Below are positions 4,811 through 9,144 of a stretch of 9,144 nt of DNA, piece by piece (position 1 is the stretch's first letter; each line of letters opens with the position of its first letter). The position numbers and the translations under genes were made by a program. This DNA is from an uncultured candidate division Zixibacteria bacterium (GTDB taxonomy: Bacteria > Zixibacteria > MSB-5A5 > GN15 > FEB-12). A model generated the notes under the pieces. That model ran no database searches. It was not told the origin of the DNA and saw only the letters and a program-made list of their open reading frames with translations. The DNA is taken from positions 1-9,144 of the forward strand of contig CAJVYT010000157.1 in assembly GCA_913009765.1 (NCBI GenBank), read 5' to 3'.

Positions 4811-5884
4811 ATGCTTAAATTAGTCGAAAAATTAGAAGAAAAAATTCAGTCAATAGACGAGAAAATGTCTGATCCTGAGCTTTTATCAAATCAAAAAATG
4901 ATGATAGAACTCAACCGCGAACGAAGACATCTTGAAGATATACTCCAAGTCGGCTCTGAATATAAAAAAGTTAAACTCGGTATTTTAGAAGCTGAAGAAA
5001 TAATTAGTGCCGGTGAAGATGCTGATTTGATTGAAATGGCAAAAGAAGAGTTAAACGAATATAAACATCTCATTGGAGATTTAGAAAAAGAACTTAAACT
5101 CAAACTTCTTCCTCGTGACCCTGCCGATGATAAACCTGCTATTGTTGAACTTCGTGCCGGCACCGGTGGTGATGAAGCCGGTATTTTTGTCGGTGATATA
5201 TATAAAATGTTTCAACGGTATGCTGACACCAAAGGCTGGAAACTTGAAGTTATAAACTCCTCTCCCTCAACATCGGGTGGTTTTAAAGAGATTATTTTCT
5301 CCCTTGCCGGTGACGGTGCTTATGGGTTAATGAAATATGAATCCGGTGTTCACCGTGTACAACGGGTTCCGGCAACAGAAACACAAGGAAGAGTGCATAC
5401 CTCGGCTATTTCGGTTGCAGTACTCCCCGAAGTTGGAGATGTTGATATTGAGATTGCCGAGAAAGATTTAAAGGTCGACGTCTACCGTTCATCCGGTCCG
5501 GGCGGACAATCTGTGAATACAACCGACTCAGCAGTTCGTTTAACTTATCTCCCTACCGGATTAGTTGTAATTTGTCAGGACGAAAAATCCCAGATTAAAA
5601 ACAGAGCCAAAGCAATGAAAGTTCTTCGGGCAAGACTCTACGATGCAAAAATGCGGGAACAGCAGGAAAAACTTTCGGCAGAACGAAGAACAATGATTTC
5701 ATCCGGTGACCGTTCGGCAAAAATCAGAACATATAATTATCCGCAGTCACGTGTTACCGATCATCGTATCTCTCTAACGTTATATAGATTAGATGAAATA
5801 ATGAATGGTGATTTAGATATTTTAATTCTTCCGCTGCGTCAGCACGAACAAGAAGAAAAGTTGAAAATTCAATCTGAGATGTAG
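4811..5884 (+). CDS. prfA: Peptide chain release factor 1
   Basis: RF1 recognises UAA and UAG stop codons and triggers hydrolysis of peptidyl-tRNA. The 357-residue protein has the usual coiled N-terminal domain (1-100), the PAT stop-codon anticodon tripeptide in [10 protein letters not shown] (187-189), and the catalytic GGQ in [17 protein letters not shown] (231-233). The PAT rather than SPF identifies RF1, not RF2. C-terminal [21 protein letters not shown] sequence (here [19 protein letters not shown]) is also diagnostic. AAGG lies four bases before the ATG, with AGGA further upstream. The 78-base gap from the YqhQ gene could hold an extra promoter (TTGCTG at 4758, 17 bases, TACTTT), but this is weak. 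The GGQ glutamine is the expected substrate of PrmC, encoded two genes downstream. Confidence 0.97.
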   Translation: MLKLVEKLEEKIQSIDEKMSDPELLSNQKMMIELNRERRHLEDILQVGSEYKKVKLGILEAEEIISAGEDADLIEMAKEELNEYKHLIGDLEKELKLKLLPRDPADDKPAIVELRAGTGGDEAGIFVGDIYKMFQRYADTKGWKLEVINSSPSTSGGFKEIIFSLAGDGAYGLMKYESGVHRVQRVPATETQGRVHTSAISVAVLPEVGDVDIEIAEKDLKVDVYRSSGPGGQSVNTTDSAVRLTYLPTGLVVICQDEKSQIKNRAKAMKVLRARLYDAKMREQQEKLSAERRTMISSGDRSAKIRTYNYPQSRVTDHRISLTLYRLDEIMNGDLDILILPLRQHEQEEKLKIQSEM

Positions 5885-5889
5885 TTTCT

Positions 5890-6840
5890 GTGAAATATTT
5901 TAAAGTCATTATCGCATTGGTTTTAACTCTTATCTTCTTATTTATAGCCAAAAATAATGCGATGAACCGCCCATCTTTTTATTCCGCATCGCAAGGTAAC
6001 TACAGCATGGAGTATCTTTCTACACCGAAAGTATTTGAAAAAGAACCATACACCATACAAATAAAAGTTATCGGTCAGCTTTCTGATTCTATTTTTCCTG
6101 TTGTGCGAAGAATAAATTTAGGTGACGATCCAAATGCTGATATTAGGCGATACAATGTTTCAAAAATGCAGGTAGAAGACTCATCGTCACAAATTTTTTC
6201 ATTCTCAGGATTCAGCGGAGCAAGAGGCGGAAAAACATTTTACTATTTTGAAGTGCGAGGAATGACAGGAAAACCAAAAGTTGTCCTCACACCATCTGAA
6301 TCAAAACCGTTTACATTAAAATATATCGGTCATGTACCTGTTGCTGTATTGATTAGTCATATTGTCCTAATGTTTTTATCTATATTTTTTATTATTTTAG
6401 CAGCAGTTCATGCGATAGCGTTTTTAAGAGGAGAAGACAATCTTCTTCAAATTGCTCAATACACTCTTTTGGCATCGTTTGCTTGTTTTTTAGGCGGCTA
6501 CCCGTTTGGATTTGCGATGAATTGGTATGCATTTAACGGATTTTGGGAAGGGGTACCATTTGGAACTGATGCAACCGATAACAAAACACAGCTTTTGTTT
6601 GCCTATCTTCTTTTTGCTGTCATAGCAATGAGAGGTTCACTGTATAAAAAACCAGAACTCAATCTTTATTCTGATAAAACCACGGGATATATTGCCATAG
6701 GTTCTTTTTTAGTGATGACGTTTGTCAATCTGATACCACATTCGATTCAGTTTTCTAAATCATTCACGGAAATTTTTTGTTATTCATTTATCGGTATGGT
6801 TTTCATCTTAACAGTATATCCAATTATAAAAAAACAATAA
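5890..6840 (+). CDS. Multi-pass membrane protein of unknown function
   Basis: I do not recognise this family. The 316-residue product starts at GTG (5890), only five bases after the prfA stop, so it is probably translationally linked to prfA; no clear Shine-Dalgarno is visible. An N-terminal hydrophobic segment (5-21) is followed by an extracytoplasmic domain of about 125 residues (23-148), rich in Ser and aromatic residues and with a beta-like pattern that could be an Ig-like fold. Then come about five hydrophobic segments near 149-178, 189-212, 234-248, 265-284 and 293-312. Between the third and fourth hydrophobic stretches is a striking loop, FWEGVPFGTDATDNKTQLLF, which looks conserved enough to search with. 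There is a cytoplasm-like KKPELNLYSDK loop. There are no enzyme motifs. Its place between prfA and prmC would suggest lineage-specific insertion into a conserved cluster. Confidence 0.8.
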   Translation: MKYFKVIIALVLTLIFLFIAKNNAMNRPSFYSASQGNYSMEYLSTPKVFEKEPYTIQIKVIGQLSDSIFPVVRRINLGDDPNADIRRYNVSKMQVEDSSSQIFSFSGFSGARGGKTFYYFEVRGMTGKPKVVLTPSESKPFTLKYIGHVPVAVLISHIVLMFLSIFFIILAAVHAIAFLRGEDNLLQIAQYTLLASFACFLGGYPFGFAMNWYAFNGFWEGVPFGTDATDNKTQLLFAYLLFAVIAMRGSLYKKPELNLYSDKTTGYIAIGSFLVMTFVNLIPHSIQFSKSFTEIFCYSFIGMVFILTVYPIIKKQ

Positions 6841-6852
6841 GAGAAATAATAT

Positions 6853-7725
6853 ATGTCACAACAGTTGATAAAACATCTCCCCCACTTCATTTCTGAAAAA
6901 GGACAACTACTTACAAATGCCGGAATAGACCGAGGTAAAGGAGAAATCGAAATGATTCTCTGTTTTGTCTTAGGATGTGACCGCTTGCAGTTATATCTTC
7001 ATGGCGAAAGTTTACTCAAGGAAAATCATCTGAAACAGATAGATGATATCATAACTCGCCGTCTGACAAGAGAACCTTTACAGTTTATCTTGAAAGAGTC
7101 ATGGTTTTATGGACGGAAGTTTTTTGTATCACCCGCTGTCATGGTTCCGACACCCGAAACAGAACTTCTTTGTGAAACCGCTCTTGGATTTATAAAACAA
7201 AAAGAAATTCAATCACCGAAAATTATTGACCTTGGTGTAGGTTCAGGTGTTATTGCGGTGACGCTTGCTTTGGAACTACAAGAGTGTGAAATTACAGCTC
7301 TCGATATATCTGCCGAAGCTTTGGAAATAGCCAAAAAAAATGCTGACGATTTAGGGGCATCTAAAAAAATTACATTTATTGAGTCTGATTATTTTGCTCA
7401 TGTACCTGACGGAGAAAAATTTGATTTGATACTGGCAAACCCTCCATATATTTCAGAAGATGAATACAAAGAGCTTCCCCCTGAAGTTTTAGCCGACCCC
7501 AAAGTATCTCTTACATCAGACAATGAAGGACTTGCCGCTATTATGACAATTTTGCGGGATGCCCCCAAGTTTTTAAAACCAAACGGTCGTATTATGTTTG
7601 AGATTGGCTATAATCAGGCTGAAAAAGTAGCAGAGTTAACATCACAAAATGCTGACTACGACTCTATTGTCATTATGAAAGATTTGAATAATATTGATAG
7701 AGTTATAATCTTAGGTTGTGCTTAA
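6853..7725 (+). CDS. prmC: Release factor glutamine N5-methyltransferase
   Basis: PrmC transfers a methyl group from S-adenosylmethionine to the glutamine of the GGQ motif in RF1 and RF2, which speeds termination. The 290-residue protein has the helical N-terminal substrate-recognition domain (1-90) and then VPTPETE (98-104), equivalent to the usual PRPETE with Arg replaced by Thr. It also has the SAM-binding DLGVGSGVIAV (126-136), DIS (151-153) and the catalytic NPPYI (196-200) that positions the target amide. LKPNGRIMFEIGYNQ (241-255) completes the fold. It starts 12 bases after the membrane protein gene, with only a weak AAGAGA upstream. Co-location with prfA, its substrate gene, strengthens the call over other NPPY methyltransferases such as PrmB. 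Confidence 0.95.
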   Translation: MSQQLIKHLPHFISEKGQLLTNAGIDRGKGEIEMILCFVLGCDRLQLYLHGESLLKENHLKQIDDIITRRLTREPLQFILKESWFYGRKFFVSPAVMVPTPETELLCETALGFIKQKEIQSPKIIDLGVGSGVIAVTLALELQECEITALDISAEALEIAKKNADDLGASKKITFIESDYFAHVPDGEKFDLILANPPYISEDEYKELPPEVLADPKVSLTSDNEGLAAIMTILRDAPKFLKPNGRIMFEIGYNQAEKVAELTSQNADYDSIVIMKDLNNIDRVIILGCA

Positions 7726-7738
7726 AGAATCATATAAT

Positions 7739-8389
7739 ATGCCGAGAGAATCTCTTGAAAATAAAAGAATACGGGCGAAAAAAATTATACGTCTGCTTAA
7801 AAAGAACTATCCCAATGCACAATGTTCTCTACATTTTACAACAATCCATGAATTGATGGTGGCAACAATTCTATCGGCTCAATGTACAGATGAACGAGTC
7901 AATAAAACAACACCGAGCCTTTTTAGCAAATATGCATCGATTCAAGCGTATGCAGATGCTGATATTGAAGAATTAGAACAAGCAATCTATGTAACCGGAT
8001 TTTATAAAAACAAAGCAAAGTCTATCAAAAAATCAGCCCAACAATTGCTGGAACTTTTTGACGGAGAGATCCCAAGTGAGCTTGATAAACTTGTAAAACT
8101 TGCCGGAGTCGGACGTAAAACCGCTTCTGTTGTGCTTGGAGCAGGGTTTGGACTTGCCGAGGGAATCGTAGTTGACACTCATGTCGGACGTATAAACAGA
8201 CATTTGAAACTGACGAACCAAACCGATGCGGTGAAAGTTGAAAAAGACCTTATCAAAGTGATACCAAAAGATGACTGGATTATATATTCAAATCTTATGA
8301 TTGACCATGGCAGAGCTGTCTGCAAAGCCCGCACCCCGAACTGCAAAAATTGCTTTTTAGCAGTTCTTTGCCCCTCTCAAAAAACATGA
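7739..8389 (+). CDS. nth: Endonuclease III (DNA glycosylase/AP lyase)
   Basis: Endonuclease III removes oxidised pyrimidines from DNA and cuts the resulting abasic site. Numbered from the ATG at 7739 (216 residues), the helix-hairpin-helix LVKLAGVGRKTASVV contains catalytic Lys127. Asp146 lies in VVDTHVGRI, and the four cysteines C195-x6-C202-x2-C205-x5-C211 form the canonical 4Fe-4S loop. The frame is also open from a GTG at 7718, which would overlap prmC by eight bases and add seven residues (MLKESYN). I prefer 7739 because the family starts close to this point and a weak AAAGA lies ahead of it. It is the last gene of the apparent operon. It is a DNA repair gene with no functional tie to its neighbours beyond co-transcription. 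Confidence 0.95.
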   Translation: MPRESLENKRIRAKKIIRLLKKNYPNAQCSLHFTTIHELMVATILSAQCTDERVNKTTPSLFSKYASIQAYADADIEELEQAIYVTGFYKNKAKSIKKSAQQLLELFDGEIPSELDKLVKLAGVGRKTASVVLGAGFGLAEGIVVDTHVGRINRHLKLTNQTDAVKVEKDLIKVIPKDDWIIYSNLMIDHGRAVCKARTPNCKNCFLAVLCPSQKT

Positions 8390-8425
8390 TATAATTAAAA
8401 GCAAACATTTCGCCAAATTAAACTC

Positions 8426-8454
8426 TTGACACAATAGATATTTATATCTATTTT
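8426..8454 (+). promoter_or_regulatory. Sigma-70-type promoter for the secreted protein gene
   Basis: TTGACA (8426-8431), a perfect -35 box, is followed after 17 bases by TATTTT (8449-8454), four of six matches to TATAAT. A GGGGAAG Shine-Dalgarno (8483-8489) follows within about 35 bases, upstream of the ATG at 8495. Spacing and box quality give reasonable support. Confidence 0.55.
8435..8450. promoter_or_regulatory. Palindrome overlapping the promoter, possible operator
   Basis: TAGATA (8435-8440) and TATCTA (8445-8450) are perfect inverted halves separated by TTTA. They fill the spacer between the -35 and -10 boxes and touch the -10. A dimeric repressor bound here would block RNA polymerase. 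The AT-rich context makes chance palindromes fairly likely. Confidence 0.35.
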
Positions 8455-8494
8455 ATATAAAAGAAAAGAAACATTTATTTTTGGGGAAGATTTT

Positions 8495-8764
8495 ATGAAA
8501 CGTCTAATTTTACTCACAGTTTTGTTTGTAGTGTTAACATTTGCATTTTCGCACGCTTCAAGTATTAGCATTGACAAAGTCAATTGTGCTTGGGATACTG
8601 CAGGTGTTATTAACATTATGCCAAATAGTCCCATTTCTTTTGACATCCGTTACACCAATAATTCCGGACAAAATATTGCCGGAATAACAAACGGATTCAG
8701 AATTTGGACAACCGGAGGTAGCTCATTCACTCCTATATCTGTAGAGATGCTCTATCCAGGATTT
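8495..8764 (+). CDS. Secreted protein, N-terminal part only (runs into a breakpoint)
   Basis: The frame starts at ATG 8495 after a strong GGGGAAG Shine-Dalgarno. Residues 1-21 form a signal peptide: MKR, a hydrophobic run LILLTVLFVVLTFAF, then SHA before SS. The mature part, including FDIRYTNNSGQNIAGITNGF (49-68) and RIWTTGGSSFTPISV (69-83), reads like a beta-rich extracellular domain. I recall similar TNGFR(I/V)-type secreted proteins in FCB-group candidate phyla, which is not evidence from this sequence. The function is unknown. The native C-terminal part is missing: near codon 90 the frame passes without a stop into a permease. The real protein was presumably longer. It has its own promoter and is not part of the prfA-nth operon. 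Confidence 0.65.
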
Positions 8765-8785
8765 GAAAATTATTTTGACTTAAAG
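8759..8785. other. Right breakpoint: secreted protein joined in frame to NCS2 permease
   Basis: Upstream of about 8764 the frame encodes a signal-peptide-bearing extracellular protein. From about 8765 it encodes FENYFDLKASNTNIRTEIIAG, which is the cytoplasmic N-terminal segment that normally begins an NCS2 transporter just after its start Met. A native permease start of the form M-(x)-NYFDLK would place the join within a few bases of GAAAATTATTTTGAC. A signal peptide plus extracellular domain followed directly by this cytoplasmic segment makes no topological sense, so I regard the fusion as a join between two genes. Confidence 0.7.
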
Positions 8786-9144
8786 GCCAGCAACACCAAT
8801 ATTCGTACCGAGATAATTGCAGGCACAACTACTTTTCTTACCATGGCCTATATTCTGGCTGTTAACCCTCTCATTTTAGGGAAAGCAGGTATGGATTCTC
8901 ATGCTGTTTTTACAGCAACTGCTTTATCAGCACTTATTGCCACGTTAGTAATGGCTCTATATGCCAAATTACCTTTTGCTCTTGCTTCTGGTATGGGGTT
9001 GAATGCCTTTTTTGCCTATACCGTTGTGTTGGGAATGGGATATAGCTGGCAGTTCGCCCTGACAGCTGTTTTTACAGAAGGAATTATTTTTATTATAATG
9101 AGCTATTTTAACATCCGGGAACTCATTATTGACGCCATCCCCTT
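8765..9144 (+). CDS. NCS2-family purine permease (AzgA-like), N-terminal part, both ends incomplete
   Basis: NCS2/AzgA-type transporters import xanthine, hypoxanthine, guanine or adenine, usually with proton symport, across the inner membrane. The readable residues match the start of the family: NTNIRTEIIAGTTTFLTMAYILAVNP, then the GMD...ALFTATAL-like GMDSHAVFTATALSALIATLVMALYAKLPFALASGMGLNAFFAYTV, and GYSWQFALTAVFTEGIIF. The GMGLNAFFAYTV segment is the signature of the AzgA branch. About 126 residues are present of a usual 430 or so. The gene runs off the right edge, and its start codon is lost at the join with the secreted protein. The substrate cannot be told from this part. The style resembles Bacteroidota proteins as I remember them. 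Confidence 0.88.

Noticed and set aside
4534..5163. Minus-strand open frames opposite yqhQ and prfA
   Set aside because: They are shadows of strong plus-strand genes, with no Shine-Dalgarno and low-complexity Ser-rich translations.
8395..8646. 83-codon minus-strand open frame
   Set aside because: It covers the promoter, Shine-Dalgarno and signal peptide of the plus-strand secreted protein gene, and shows no protein features of its own.
1071..8770. Central block as an integrated prophage, ICE or genomic island
   Set aside because: No integrase, tRNA or attachment repeat at either edge, and its content is core genes (rpmE, prfA, prmC, nth) of another lineage rather than mobile cargo.
1..9144. 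tRNA, rRNA or riboswitch genes
   Set aside because: I scanned for cloverleaf arms with GGTTCRA-type T-loops and for known leader motifs and saw none I could support. A covariance search would be more sensitive.

Overview
The window looks like a composite. At least two blocks of different bacterial origin meet at two sharp points, and each point cuts a recognisable gene at its 5' end. The outer parts look like Bacteroidota. On the left (1-1076, minus strand) is the str operon: the start of fusA, a complete rpsG of the 158-residue Bacteroidota type, and an rpsL that has lost roughly its first half. On the right (about 8765-9144, plus strand) is the beginning of an NCS2/AzgA-type purine permease whose sequence style also recalls Bacteroidota. 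The centre (about 1077-8764) has strong Shine-Dalgarno sites, TTGACA-type promoters and a hairpin-rich intergenic style. It resembles an AT-rich anaerobic candidate phylum. A Cloacimonadota- or Zixibacteria-like member of the FCB group is my guess from recall, and I cannot prove it here.

Layout: 1-1076, truncated rpsL, rpsG and fusA reading leftward. 1077-2340, about 1.26 kb without an intact gene, packed with stem-loop repeats and one C-terminal gene remnant (methyltransferase-like). 2341-2961, a solitary uracil-DNA-glycosylase-superfamily gene on the minus strand with its own near-consensus promoter. 2962-3444, a second hairpin-bearing spacer ending in the rpmE promoter. 3445-8389, a plus-strand housekeeping cluster: rpmE (L31), a YqhQ/DUF1385 membrane protein, prfA (RF1), an unknown multi-pass membrane protein, prmC and nth. 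8426-8764, a promoter with an embedded palindrome followed by the N-terminus of a secreted protein. That protein runs in frame into the NCS2 permease.

How the genes work together: rpmE, prfA and prmC all serve translation. PrmC methylates the GGQ glutamine of the release factor encoded two genes upstream. rpmE-DUF1385-prfA-prmC is a recurring bacterial neighbourhood. nth overlaps or abuts prmC and supplies base-excision repair of oxidised pyrimidines. The 316-codon membrane protein between prfA and prmC has no function I can name.

I do not see a clearly new biological system. The points most worth checking are the two breakpoints (assembly or amplification chimera versus real recombination), the modular hairpin family with shared ends and swapped cores, the lone UDG-like gene inside the repeat-rich island, and the unknown membrane protein in the prfA-prmC cluster.
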